A stretch of DNA of 64,000 nt from the NCBI RefSeq assembly GCF_027853965.1, contig NZ_JAQGLB010000027.1, positions 1 through 64,000 on the forward strand, given 5' to 3'. This document shows positions 53,700 to 62,117 of the stretch, piece by piece. This stretch comes from Saccharopolyspora indica (GTDB lineage: Bacteria > Actinomycetota > Actinomycetes > Mycobacteriales > Pseudonocardiaceae). The position numbers were made by a program, and so were the translations under genes. Numbering within the stretch: position 1 is the first letter of the stretch; each line of letters starts with the position of its first letter. Under the pieces are notes generated by a model that was given only the letters and a program-made list of their open reading frames with translations, was not told the origin of the DNA and did not search any database.

Positions 53700-54206
53700 T
53701 TAGCGAACCCAGCCGGTGTAGTGCTGGCCGCCGCGCGCGGCGCGGCGGGTGGTGCGGCGTCCGGATTCCAGCGCGGCGGACGCGGCTCGCACGAGCCAGG
53801 CGTTGGCCGACAGGCCGTCGCGGTTGGCGGCCGTCTCGATCTGCGCCTTGAGGTGCTCGGGCAGGCGGAGGTTGATCCGCGTCATGGCCCCGTCGTCGCC
53901 CTCCTGCGGGGCCGACGGCTCCGGCTGCTCCGGCTCCGCCTCGGCTTCGGCGGCCTCCTCGGCAGGCGGCGGGGTCACGACGAAGCCGGGATTCCCGCCG
54001 CGCAGCCGCAGGTCGACCGAGCCCGGGGCGAGGTCCCGGGTGATCTCGTCGGCAGCGTCCGACAGCGCGTCCAGCAGGGTCAGCCGGACGGCCGAGTCGA
54101 GCGGCGCGGTGAGGCGCTCGGCGAGCGCCCGGGCGTCCTCCCCGCTCGCTTCGGCCGCGACGGCGAGCTGGTGGCGCAGGTTGTCGACGTACGTCGTGAG
54201 ATCCAT
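53700..54206 (-). CDS. Ribbon-helix-helix regulator with N-terminal extension
   Basis: A 168-residue protein. The N-terminal part (1-75) is helical and acidic, a Pro/Glu-rich linker (78-107) follows, and the ribbon-helix-helix DNA-binding domain lies at about 108-150 (TRINLRLPEHLKAQIETAA then GLSANAWLVRAASAAL). The tail is RRTTRRAARGGQHY. Similar proteins are listed as HicB-like antitoxins, but no toxin gene is present. It opens the operon RHH-DUF4097-DrrA-DrrB; the message appears leaderless (see 54205-54241). Repeated TGCCAT sites around its promoter suggest it represses its own operon. Confidence 0.87.
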   Translation of the reverse strand: MDLTTYVDNLRHQLAVAAEASGEDARALAERLTAPLDSAVRLTLLDALSDAADEITRDLAPGSVDLRLRGGNPGFVVTPPPAEEAAEAEAEPEQPEPSAPQEGDDGAMTRINLRLPEHLKAQIETAANRDGLSANAWLVRAASAALESGRRTTRRAARGGQHYTGWVR

Positions 54207-54241
54207 GGCACCATCATGGCATCACATCGGTGCCATCGCAA
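54205..54241 (-). promoter_or_regulatory. Leaderless promoter overlapped by RHH sites
   Basis: On the minus strand TTGCGA (54241-54236) and CATGAT (54218-54213) are 17 bases apart, and the start codon follows CATGAT by six bases, so the transcript should begin at or next to the ATG. ATGGCACC (54205-54212) and GGTGCCAT (54229-54236) are perfect inverted copies overlapping both boxes, with a further ATGGCA at 54216-54221. Binding there would block RNA polymerase. Confidence 0.65.
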
Positions 54242-54342
54242 GCCCGGGGTGGCTCATCAAGCCGAGCAACACCCTGGGCCGACCGCGCGAACTAGCGCTT
54301 CACCTGCGAATACGATGCGATATGGAGGCACCCGAAAAGTGT

Positions 54343-54359
54343 GGTGCCATCATGGCACC
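54343..54359. promoter_or_regulatory. Distal RHH-type site GGTGCCAT-C-ATGGCACC
   Basis: A perfect 17-bp palindrome with the same half-site as the promoter of the RHH operon, 137 bases upstream of that start and covering the stop codon of the lactonase gene. With the promoter-proximal sites it could support looping or cooperative repression. The half-site TGCCAT with the following seven bases (TGCCATCGCAAGC) recurs at 55523-55535 upstream of the lactonase gene. Confidence 0.6.
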
Positions 54360-55405
54360 GGCAGGATGCAGACTGGCGTCGGAGTGGCGACCGGGTCGCC
54401 GAGCGGGGTCAGCTCGCCCTGCGGCGAGATCGCGAACGCCTGCACGTCGTCGCTGCGCTGGCCCGCCGCGAACAGGACCCCGCCGTCCGGGGACAGCGCG
54501 ATGTGGCGGGGCTCGGCCACTCCCGCCGGGTGGATGCCGAGCAGCCGGAACTCGCCGTCGCCGGCATCGGTCCGGAAGACCGCGATGCTGTCGTGGCCGC
54601 GGTTGGAGGCCAGCACGAACCGGCCGTCCGGGGTCACCACCACCTCGGCGGCCAGGCTCGGCCGCCCGTGGTCCGGCGGCAGCGAGCTGAGCGTCCGCCC
54701 CGGCTCCAAGGCACCCGAGGACGGGTCGTAGCCGAGCTCGGTGACCGACGACGCCAGCTCGTTGACCAGGTAGGCGCGCTTGCCGTCCGGGTGGAACGCC
54801 AGGTGCCGGGGCCCGGTCCCGGCGCGCAGCGCCAGCTCGTGCCGGAGCATCAGGTGCCCGCTGTCCGCGTCGAAGTCGTAGGTGTAGATCGAATCGGTGC
54901 CCAGGTCCACCGCCAGCACGAACCGGCCGGTGGGATCGGGCAGCACCTGGTGCGCGTGCGGGCCCTCCTGGCGCTGCGGGTTCGGGCCGCTGCCGCTGTG
55001 CTGCACCACGTGGCACGGTTCGCGCAGCACACCGCCGGCGTCGATCGGGTGCACCACCACGTTGCCGGACTCGTAGTTCGCGGTCAGCAGGTACTTCCCG
55101 GACGGGTGCACGCTCAGGTGGCACGGAGCCGCGCCGAGGGTCGGCTGCGAGTTCAGCTCGCGGAGGGTTCCGTCGTCGCGGACCTCCAGCGCGAAGACCC
55201 GGCCGTCGCGCTCCTCGCTGACCGCGAACAGCGTCGACCCGTCCGGCGCGAGCGCCAGGAACGACGGGTCGTGGATCTCGGCGACGCCTTCGGCGCACCG
55301 CAGCGAACCGCGCCCGTCGGCGGTGGCCGACCGGATGCCGTCGGCCGCCGAATCCGCGCCCGTGTAGGCACCCAGGTACACCCGGTACTCACCCTCGTCC
55401 GGCAT
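54350..55405 (-). CDS. Lactonase family protein (6-phosphogluconolactonase-like, YbhE type)
   Basis: A 351-residue seven-bladed propeller of the lactonase family (PF10282): EYRVYLGAYTGADS at the start, then blades with HPSGKYLLTANYESG, DPTGRFVLAVDLG, HPDGKRAYLVNELASS, TPDGRFVLASNRGHDS and SPDGGVLFAAGQRSDD. Members hydrolyse 6-phosphogluconolactone or cyclic muconolactones. ATG at 55405 is preferred (GGAAGG and GGCGGG upstream); a GTG at 55447 gives fourteen more residues without similarity. Divergent from rocD. Confidence 0.9.
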   Translation of the reverse strand: MPDEGEYRVYLGAYTGADSAADGIRSATADGRGSLRCAEGVAEIHDPSFLALAPDGSTLFAVSEERDGRVFALEVRDDGTLRELNSQPTLGAAPCHLSVHPSGKYLLTANYESGNVVVHPIDAGGVLREPCHVVQHSGSGPNPQRQEGPHAHQVLPDPTGRFVLAVDLGTDSIYTYDFDADSGHLMLRHELALRAGTGPRHLAFHPDGKRAYLVNELASSVTELGYDPSSGALEPGRTLSSLPPDHGRPSLAAEVVVTPDGRFVLASNRGHDSIAVFRTDAGDGEFRLLGIHPAGVAEPRHIALSPDGGVLFAAGQRSDDVQAFAISPQGELTPLGDPVATPTPVCILPVP

Positions 55406-55584
55406 CGATGTCCCGCCTTCCGCCGCTGCGAATCCCCCGTCGGCCACATGATGTCAAGCCGACGCCCAGTTCCCTCGATGAAACAACGATCAGACGACAC
55501 CGGCGTTGACCACGCAACGAAGTGCCATCGCAAGCAACGCCTAGCGGCTGAAATCTTCGCCACCTGCGACATAGCCTTGTGTCC

Positions 55585-56817
<1,233 letters not shown>

Positions 56818-56840
56818 ACCCCGCCGTCACCCGGGCAGCG

Positions 56841-56908
56841 GTCAATTTCGTACGAAATTGACGCAGCCCCCACCGCGCGGACGGCGTTCGCGCTGGTGGG
56901 GGCTGCGT
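56841..56908. terminator. Family B palindrome plus strong hairpin between rocD and zapE
   Basis: The 22-bp palindrome (56841-56862, GTCAATTTC and its complement) is the third copy of the element at 34216-34277. It adjoins ACGCAGCCCCCACC (56861-56874), which pairs perfectly with GGTGGGGGCTGCGT (56895-56908), the inner loop giving further pairs. The genes on both sides converge, so this is a two-way terminator. No gene in 56818-56941. Confidence 0.85.
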
Positions 56909-56941
56909 TCGGACCGAGCCGGGTTTCACCGGAAAGGGCGG

Positions 56942-57964
56942 TCAGGAGGTGGCGAGGTCCCGGGAGAGGGCCGTCAGGCGGCTGATCGCGCGGAGGTACT
57001 TCTTCCGGTAGCCGCCCTGCAGCATCTCCTCGGTGAACAGCGCCGACAGCGCCTCGCCCGAGACGCGCACCGGGATCGAGCGGTCGTAGAGCCGGTCGGC
57101 CAGGGCCACCAGGCGCAGCGCCACGTCCTGGTCCGGCGCGGCGTGGACGCCGCTGAGGTGCACCGCGGTCACGCCGTCGACCAGGCGGCCGTACTTCGAG
57201 GCGTGCAGCCCGGCGAGGAAGTCGCACAGCTCGTCGAAGTCGTCCAGCGTCGAACCGTCGGTCGCCTCCGCCAGTCGGACCAGCTCGTCGTCGCTCATCG
57301 GCGGCGGCGCGTCGGGCAGCCCGCGGTGCCGGTAGTCCGGGCCGTCGACCCGCAGGACGCCGAAGCGCGCCGACATCGCGTGGATCTCGCGGAGGAAGTC
57401 CGCCGCCGCGAACCGGCCCTCGCCGAGCTTGTCCGGCAGCGTGTTGGAGGTGGCCGCGATGTGCACGCCCGCGTCGGTGAGCTTGGCGATCAGCTGGGTG
57501 ACCAGCATCGTGTCGCCGGGATCGTCCAGCTCGAACTCGTCGATGGCCAGCAGCTTGTGCTCGGACAGCCGCCGCACCGTCTCGGCGAAGCCCAGCGCGC
57601 CGACCAGGCCGGTGACCTCGACGAACGTGCCGAAGGCCTTGCGCCCTTCGGTGGCGTGCCACAGCGAGGCGAGCAGGTGGGTCTTGCCGACGCCGAAGCC
57701 GCCGTCGAGGTAGAGGCCCCGCTTGCCGCCATCGGCCTTCTTCTTGCCGAACATCCCGCGCAGCCACGACCCGCCGCCGTCGGCGTTGATCCGCTCGGCG
57801 AACGCCGCGCACTCCCGGACCGCGGCCGCCTGGCTGGGCTCGTCGGGGTTGGGCACGTAGGTGTCGAAGCGGACCGCGTCGAACATCGGCGGCGGAGTCA
57901 TCGCCTGGACCAGCTCGTCCGGGGTGAGCTCGGGACGGCGGTCTGCCAGACGCGGAAAACTCAT
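56942..57964 (-). CDS. zapE: Cell division ATPase ZapE/AFG1-like
   Basis: A 340-residue P-loop ATPase of the AFG1/ZapE family. Walker A is GGFGVGKTHLLASLWH (about residue 92), Walker B is LLAIDEFELDD, and sensor-1 is AATSNTLPDKLGEGRF. In E. coli ZapE acts on the division ring; mitochondrial AFG1 is a chaperone. ATG at 57964 has no clear ribosome site. A structured element D copy in the same direction ends 29 bases upstream of the start codon. Convergent with rocD. Confidence 0.93.
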   Translation of the reverse strand: MSFPRLADRRPELTPDELVQAMTPPPMFDAVRFDTYVPNPDEPSQAAAVRECAAFAERINADGGGSWLRGMFGKKKADGGKRGLYLDGGFGVGKTHLLASLWHATEGRKAFGTFVEVTGLVGALGFAETVRRLSEHKLLAIDEFELDDPGDTMLVTQLIAKLTDAGVHIAATSNTLPDKLGEGRFAAADFLREIHAMSARFGVLRVDGPDYRHRGLPDAPPPMSDDELVRLAEATDGSTLDDFDELCDFLAGLHASKYGRLVDGVTAVHLSGVHAAPDQDVALRLVALADRLYDRSIPVRVSGEALSALFTEEMLQGGYRKKYLRAISRLTALSRDLATS

Positions 57965-57992
57965 GCGCCGACTCTATAAGAAGCCATGTCAC

Positions 57993-58159
57993 TCGTTTTG
58001 CGTAGCGGTGCCGGTAGCGGAACCTCAGAGCCCGCCTGGACTGCGGGTGCCCGGCTTTATGTATGCCAATACACGGCAGCCGGGCCGTCCTCGCCAGGCG
58101 GACTCTGAGAACCCGCGGCGGTGAAAGCTGCGAGGGCGGGCTAAACGCCTCCGGCGTTT
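57993..58159 (-). repeat. Structured intergenic element D, copy 2
   Basis: A 167-bp copy on the minus strand. It has the first hairpin as AAACGCC-GGA-GGCGTTT (58159-58143), the conserved GCAGCT...CACCGCCGCGGGTT segment, and the long hairpin with arms CTCAGAGTCCGCCTGG and CCAGGCGGGCTCTGAG; the inner stem is GCCCGGCT/AGCCGGGC instead of CCCTCC/GGAGGG. Conserved unpaired parts are GAGGACGG, GTGTAT...ATACAT, ACCCGCAGT and the tail CGCAAAACGA. The end is 29 bases before zapE, in the zapE direction. The rest of 57965-58259 has no gene. Confidence 0.85.
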
Positions 58160-58259
58160 CAAGACAAAGAACCAGGTTCGCGGCCACCTCGCGGTCCGGC
58201 CGCGCGGGCACGTGCTCCTGCTCACCCGCCGAGGCGCCGGACGTGGTGGAATCGGGCAC

Positions 58260-59012
58260 GTGGTGGACGAGCTCTGGCCGCTGGACGGCGCGCGACGGGT
58301 CGACGACGAGCTGGAACGGTTCTACGCCTTCCCCGAGCAGCTGGACCGCCCGTGGGTTCGGGTCAACTTCGTCTCCAGCCTGGACGGCGCGGTGACCGTG
58401 CACGGCAGTTCGCGCGGCCTGTCGGCGCCGGTGGACCAGCGCGTGCTGGGCCTGATCCGGGATCTCTCCGACGTGGTGCTGGTCGGCGTGGGCACCGCGC
58501 TGGCCGAGGGCTACCGCGGGATCAAGCGCACCGAGGTCCGCGCGGAGCGGCGCGAGCGCCACGGCCTGTCGGAGATCCCGCCGATCGCGCTGGTCACCGC
58601 CCGCGCCTCGCTGCCCCCGGATTCGCCGCTGCTGACCGACACCGCGGTGCCGCCGATCGTGCTCACCACCGAGGCCGCGCCCGGGCGGCGGCGGGCCGAG
58701 CTCGCCGACGCGGGCGCCGACGTCGTGGTCACCGGCGACGCCGAGGTGGATCTGCGGGTGGCGCTGGACGCGCTGGCCGAGCGAGGGCTGCGGCGCATCG
58801 GTTGCGAAGGCGGACCGAGGCTGTTCGGCTCGCTGATCGACCAGGACCTCGTCGACGAGCTGTGCCTGACCCTCTCCCCCTTGCTGGCCAGCGGCGACGC
58901 CGGCCGGATCGCGGTGGGGTCCGGCGCCGAGCCGCCGCGGAGCATGCGGCTGGACTCGGTTCTGCACGCGGAATCGCTGCTCCTGCTGCGTTACGCGAGA
59001 ATGCGCGAGTGA
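58260..59012 (+). CDS. RibD C-terminal-domain pyrimidine reductase-like protein
   Basis: A 250-residue protein of the RibD C-terminal/dihydrofolate-reductase-like fold: NFVSSLDGAVTVHG at the start, DVVLVGVGTALAEGYRGIK, and CEGGPRLFGSLIDQDLVDE, which bind NADPH. Actinobacteria often have such a stand-alone reductase (for example M. tuberculosis Rv2671) beside the bifunctional RibD. Start at GTG 58260 or 58263 is not well supported by a ribosome site. Its stop overlaps the start of the sigma-factor gene (GTGA), tying riboflavin- or folate-type reduction to the sigma operon. Confidence 0.9.
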   Translation: MVDELWPLDGARRVDDELERFYAFPEQLDRPWVRVNFVSSLDGAVTVHGSSRGLSAPVDQRVLGLIRDLSDVVLVGVGTALAEGYRGIKRTEVRAERRERHGLSEIPPIALVTARASLPPDSPLLTDTAVPPIVLTTEAAPGRRRAELADAGADVVVTGDAEVDLRVALDALAERGLRRIGCEGGPRLFGSLIDQDLVDELCLTLSPLLASGDAGRIAVGSGAEPPRSMRLDSVLHAESLLLLRYARMRE

Positions 59013-59566
59013 CTGTTGGGGCCGGCACCGACGAGGCGCTCGTGGCCGCCGCGCAACGCGGCGACGCGGCCGCCTTCGACCAGCTGGTCCGCAGGCACAC
59101 CGCCACCATGTACCGCGTCGCCTACCGCGTCCTCGGGGATTCCGCGGAGGCCGAGGACGCGGTGCAGGAGGCGTGGGTGTCGGCCTGGCGCGGGCTGGCC
59201 AGGTTCCGCGGCGATTCGGCCCCGACGACCTGGCTGTACCGGGTGGTCACCAACGCGGCCCTGGCCCAGGTGCGCCGCCGCAAGCCCACGGTGCCGCTGG
59301 AACCGACCGCCGAGTTGATCTCCGACCGCGGCACGGTCGACCCTGAAGGGCACGCGGTCCGCAGCGAGGAGGCCGCGCTCGTGCACCGGGCCATCGACAC
59401 GCTCGAACCCTCGCAACGCGTGCCGCTGGTGCTGCGCGAGCTGGAGGGCATGAGCTACGAGGAGATCGCGGAGGTGCTCGAAGTGCCGGTGCCCGCGCTG
59501 CGCTCCCGGCTGCACCGGGCGCGCACGACGCTGCTGGCCAGGTTGCGGGAGATGCGCGATGGCTGA
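59009..59566 (+). CDS. ECF RNA polymerase sigma factor
   Basis: A 185-residue sigma-70 of the extracytoplasmic-function group. Region 2 (about 15-85) contains FDQLVRRHTATMYRVAYRVLG and EDAVQEAWVSAWRGL; region 4 (about 120-180) contains LEPSQRVPLVLRELEGMSYEEIAEVL and VPALRSRLHRARTTL. GTG at 59009 overlaps the RibD-like stop. The anti-sigma gene begins inside its last codons (8-base overlap), a hallmark of sigma/anti-sigma pairs. It should direct the envelope-stress genes that follow. Confidence 0.95.
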   Translation: MTVGAGTDEALVAAAQRGDAAAFDQLVRRHTATMYRVAYRVLGDSAEAEDAVQEAWVSAWRGLARFRGDSAPTTWLYRVVTNAALAQVRRRKPTVPLEPTAELISDRGTVDPEGHAVRSEEAALVHRAIDTLEPSQRVPLVLRELEGMSYEEIAEVLEVPVPALRSRLHRARTTLLARLREMRDG

Positions 59567-60110
59567 TCACTCCGCCGACCGGGTGCTGCCCTGCGGCCGA
59601 ACCGACGCCGAGCTGCTCGACGTCCTCGCCGACAGCGCCCCGCCGGAACTCGCCGAGCACGTCCGGACCTGCCCGCACTGCCAGGCCGAGCTGGCGGAGC
59701 TGAAGGCCGTCTGGGCCCCTGTGCGGCGCACCGCGCAGATCCCGGTCGAACCGCCGCACGGCCTGGTGGAACGCGCCTTGATGACGGTTCGCGGGGTGCG
59801 CGGCGGGCGCGGCGCCGCGCCGGTCGAACTCGCCCAGGAGGGCGGCGCGCTGCGGATCCACCCGCAGGCGGTGGTGCTGCTGACGCGCCAGCTGTGCGCG
59901 GAGATCCTCACCCGCCACCCGGGCGCGCACCTGCGCGGCTGCGTCGGCGACGCCGACGAGGTGCGGGTGGACCTGGCGGTCCGCTACCTGCTGCCCGCGA
60001 GCCTTGCCGAGCAGGTCCAGCAGGACCTGGTCGCCGCCCTGCGGGACGTCCTCGGCGCGGGTGCGCCGGAGGTGTGGGTGCGCATCGTCGACGTCGAGCC
60101 GCCGAGATGA
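59559..60110 (+). CDS. Anti-sigma factor fused to an Asp23-like domain
   Basis: A 183-residue protein. Residues about 15-50 hold a zinc anti-sigma motif, H-x3-C-x2-C (EHVRTCPHCQAEL), and residues about 90-183 form an Asp23/Gls24-like domain (VRVDLAVRYLLPASLAEQV ... VWVRIVDVEPP). No membrane helix is present, so the anti-sigma is cytoplasmic and its Asp23 domain may be the sensor: it could pair with other Asp23 proteins of the operon. ATG at 59559 overlaps the sigma gene by eight bases. This fusion is unusual to me. Confidence 0.85.
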   Translation: MADHSADRVLPCGRTDAELLDVLADSAPPELAEHVRTCPHCQAELAELKAVWAPVRRTAQIPVEPPHGLVERALMTVRGVRGGRGAAPVELAQEGGALRIHPQAVVLLTRQLCAEILTRHPGAHLRGCVGDADEVRVDLAVRYLLPASLAEQVQQDLVAALRDVLGAGAPEVWVRIVDVEPPR

Positions 60111-60145
60111 GAATGGTGACGTGGCCCACAGCCGCGCAAGATCAC

Positions 60146-60165
60146 GTCGGATGCGCGCATCCGAC
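60146..60165. promoter_or_regulatory. 20-bp perfect palindrome before the first Asp23 gene
   Basis: GTCGGATGCGCGCATCCGAC is self-complementary and lies 62 bases upstream of the Asp23 start at 60227, after the anti-sigma stop. It could be an operator, or form a hairpin that attenuates transcription between the sigma and Asp23 halves of the operon. Confidence 0.55.
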
Positions 60166-60226
60166 TCGTACCAGAACACGCCGGGCCGACGCGGCGCCGG
60201 CACAACCGGGAAGGAGCGTCATTTCC

Positions 60227-60736
60227 ATGGCTCAGAACAGCGGGAGCACCCAGAACGCGACCGAGCGCGGCAGCACCGAGAGCCGCCGGATCCCGGAGAC
60301 GCGCACGAGCACGGCGCCGGACCGGCTGGCCGACGACACCTCCCAGGGCAAGACGACCATCGCGGCCTCGGTGGTGCAGAAGATCGCGGGCATCGCGGCC
60401 CGCGAGATCTCCGGCGTGTACGCGATGGGCGGCGGCGTCTCCCGGGCGTTCGGCGCGATCCGGGAGCGGATCCCGGGTGGTAGCGGCACCTCCTCCACCT
60501 CCGGCGTGCAGGTCGAGGTGGGCGAGAAGCAGGCCGCGGTCGACCTGGACATCGTGGTCGAGTACGGCGCGTCCATCGTGGACCTCGCGCGCGCGGTGCG
60601 GCGCAACGTGATCACCGCGGTCGAGCGGATGACCGGGCTGGAGGTCATCGAGGTCAACATCGCGGTCAACGACATCCACCTGCCCAACGAGGACGGCGAG
60701 GAACCCGCCCAGCCGGCCGCTTCCCGCGTCGAATGA
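60227..60736 (+). CDS. Asp23/Gls24-family envelope stress protein
   Basis: A 169-residue protein. The first 40 residues are polar and disordered (Ser/Thr/Arg-rich); the Asp23 domain occupies about 45-160 with TTIAASVVQKIAGIAAREI, GVYAMGGG, VDLDIVVEYGASIVDLA and VERMTGLEVIEVNIAVNDI. In Staphylococcus, Asp23 coats the membrane through AmaP; homologues here should do the same. ATG at 60227 has AAGGAG ten bases upstream. First full-length Asp23 of the operon; an element D copy follows it. Confidence 0.93.
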   Translation: MAQNSGSTQNATERGSTESRRIPETRTSTAPDRLADDTSQGKTTIAASVVQKIAGIAAREISGVYAMGGGVSRAFGAIRERIPGGSGTSSTSGVQVEVGEKQAAVDLDIVVEYGASIVDLARAVRRNVITAVERMTGLEVIEVNIAVNDIHLPNEDGEEPAQPAASRVE

Positions 60737-60776
60737 CCACCAAGAAGCCTGTCGGCGTAGCCGTCCGCGCTTGTGC

Positions 60777-60946
60777 AAGCGGCGGCAGCCGCTTTGAGTA
60801 CGCACGCAGCTCGCACCGCCGCGGGTTCTGAGTGGTTTCCTGGCGAGGACGGCCCCTCCGCCGTGTATTCGTTCATACATCAGGAGGGGCACCCGCAGTC
60901 CAGGGAAGCACTCAGGTTCCGCCACCCGCACCGCCACGCAAAACGA
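60777..60946 (+). repeat. Structured intergenic element D, copy 3
   Basis: A 170-bp copy in the plus direction inside the Asp23 operon. The first hairpin is AAGCGGC-GGCA-GCCGCTT (60777-60794). The long hairpin has arms CTGAGTGGTTTCCTGG and CCAGGGAAGCACTCAG, the inner stem GCCCCTCC/GGAGGGGC, and the same conserved parts GAGGACGG, GTGTAT...ATACAT, ACCCGCAGT and CGCAAAACGA. It ends 39 bases before the next start codon. The gap 60737-60985 otherwise holds no gene. Confidence 0.85.
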
Positions 60947-60985
60947 CCACCAGCAGGCCCTGACATCCAGGAGGACGTCCGCCGA

Positions 60986-61285
60986 ATGCCGGAGCAGGTT
61001 TCCGCCAGCCAGCTCGCCGACCGGGCGCTCGCCCATCCCGCGGTGGCGCGGCTGCACGGCGGGCAGTACGGCGAGATCGCCACCTACCAGCCCGGGCAGC
61101 GGATCACCGGGGTCCGGGTGGGCGAGCGCGCGGTCGAGGTCGCGGTGGTGCTGCGGCTGGACCGGCCGCTGCCGGAAGTGCTGGCCGAGCTGCGCGGTGA
61201 GCTGGCCGCGATCGCGGGCGGCGTCCCGGTGGACATCACCGTGGCCGACGTGGTCGTGCCTGGAGAACCGCCGGAGGGCGCATGA
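60986..61285 (+). CDS. Short Asp23-like protein
   Basis: A 99-residue protein with a single compact Asp23-like domain: YQPGQRITGVRVGERAVEV then VAVVLRLDRPLPEVLAEL and VPVDITVADVVVPGE. It lacks the disordered N-terminus of the longer members. ATG at 60986 has AGGAGG about eleven bases upstream. Its stop overlaps the next gene (ATGA). Probably assembles with the other Asp23 proteins of the operon. Confidence 0.85.
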   Translation: MPEQVSASQLADRALAHPAVARLHGGQYGEIATYQPGQRITGVRVGERAVEVAVVLRLDRPLPEVLAELRGELAAIAGGVPVDITVADVVVPGEPPEGA

Positions 61286-61527
61286 TGGTCGCTGTGCAGC
61301 AGGATCTGGAGACCCGCCGCGCGATCCGCGCGTTCGTCCGGGCCCACCACCCGGACGTCGGCGGCGACCCGGAGGCCTTCGCCGCCGGGCTCGCCGAACT
61401 GCGCGCGGGCCGCGACCGCTACGACGCGCCGGTCGTGATCGTGCACCGGCCGCGCGGGGTCCGCGGCCTGGTGCACCGGTTCCGCGGCTGGCGGGCCCGC
61501 CGCAACCGCCCGCCCCGAGTCCGCTGA
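61282..61527 (+). CDS. Small HPD-motif protein
   Basis: An 81-residue protein with no membrane segment. It reads AIRAFVRAHHPDVGGDPEAF, which resembles helix II, the HPD loop and helix III of a J-domain, but the domain is truncated and the C-terminus (about 50-81) is Arg-rich. If real, it could recruit DnaK; if not, it is a basic protein of unknown role. ATG at 61282 overlaps the preceding stop; the second ATG (61285) is equally possible. Tightly placed inside the Asp23 operon. Confidence 0.7.
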   Translation: MMVAVQQDLETRRAIRAFVRAHHPDVGGDPEAFAAGLAELRAGRDRYDAPVVIVHRPRGVRGLVHRFRGWRARRNRPPRVR

Positions 61528-61565
61528 GTACAAGCCGAAGACAGTCCCCTTGGAGGGTTTGCCAG

Positions 61566-61745
61566 ATGAATTGGACACAGACCGGGCTGCTCGCCGGGCT
61601 CATCCTCGGCGCGGCCGCCGCGCTCGGCGGATTCACCGGCTTCCTGATCGCGCTGCTGGTCGGCGCGCTCGGGCTGGTGGTCGGCAGGCTGCTGGACGGC
61701 GAGCTGGAGATCGGCGACATCCTGGGCCGCGGGCGGGACCGATGA
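61566..61745 (+). CDS. DUF2273-family small membrane protein
   Basis: A 59-residue membrane protein with two helices: TGLLAGLILGAAAALGGF and FLIALLVGALGLVVGRLL, then an acidic tail. DUF2273 proteins accompany AmaP and Asp23 in Gram-positive bacteria. ATG at 61566 has GGAGGG eight bases upstream. Its stop overlaps the following Asp23 gene (ATGA). It probably helps anchor Asp23 to the membrane. Confidence 0.9.
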   Translation: MNWTQTGLLAGLILGAAAALGGFTGFLIALLVGALGLVVGRLLDGELEIGDILGRGRDR

Positions 61746-62113
61746 GCACCGGCACCGCCGAGCGCGCCGACCCCGCCGACCGGGGCCGGTTGCAGATCAG
61801 CCGCTCGGTCCTGCGCAAGATCGCCGAGCACACCGCCGACCAGGACCCGGGGTGCGCGCGGACGCGCCGCCGGATCGGCGGGCTCGGGCTCGGCGAGCAC
61901 GGGGCCAGCGCCCAGGTCTCGGGCCCGGACGACGCGCTGCGCATCCGGCTCGACGTGGCGCTGCGCTACCCGGCGCCGGTCCGCGAAGCCGTCGCGGCGC
62001 TGCGCACCCGGATCGGCGAGGAGCTGGCGCGCCTGACCGACTGCCAGGTGCGCACCGTCGACGTCACCGTGTCCGCGCTGGTCGCCGCGGACGCACCGCC
62101 CCGGGTGGAGTGA
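61742..62113 (+). CDS. Asp23/Gls24-family protein
   Basis: A 123-residue Asp23-domain protein: LQISRSVLRKIAEHTADQDPG, then LRIRLDVALRYPAPVREAVAA and LTDCQVRTVDVTVSALV. ATG at 61742 overlaps the DUF2273 stop. It is the third free-standing Asp23-family protein of the operon, the fourth Asp23 domain counting the anti-sigma fusion. Confidence 0.92.
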   Translation: MSTGTAERADPADRGRLQISRSVLRKIAEHTADQDPGCARTRRRIGGLGLGEHGASAQVSGPDDALRIRLDVALRYPAPVREAVAALRTRIGEELARLTDCQVRTVDVTVSALVAADAPPRVE

Positions 62114-62117
62114 GCAC

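Noticed and set aside
53700-54206. HicAB toxin-antitoxin system
   Set aside because: The protein has an RHH domain but the adjacent genes are DUF4097 and an ABC exporter; no HicA-like or other toxin is present.
57993-58159. Element D as a riboswitch for zapE
   Set aside because: One copy is in the right place, but another (36651-36816) is antisense to its neighbours, so a fixed leader role does not explain all copies.
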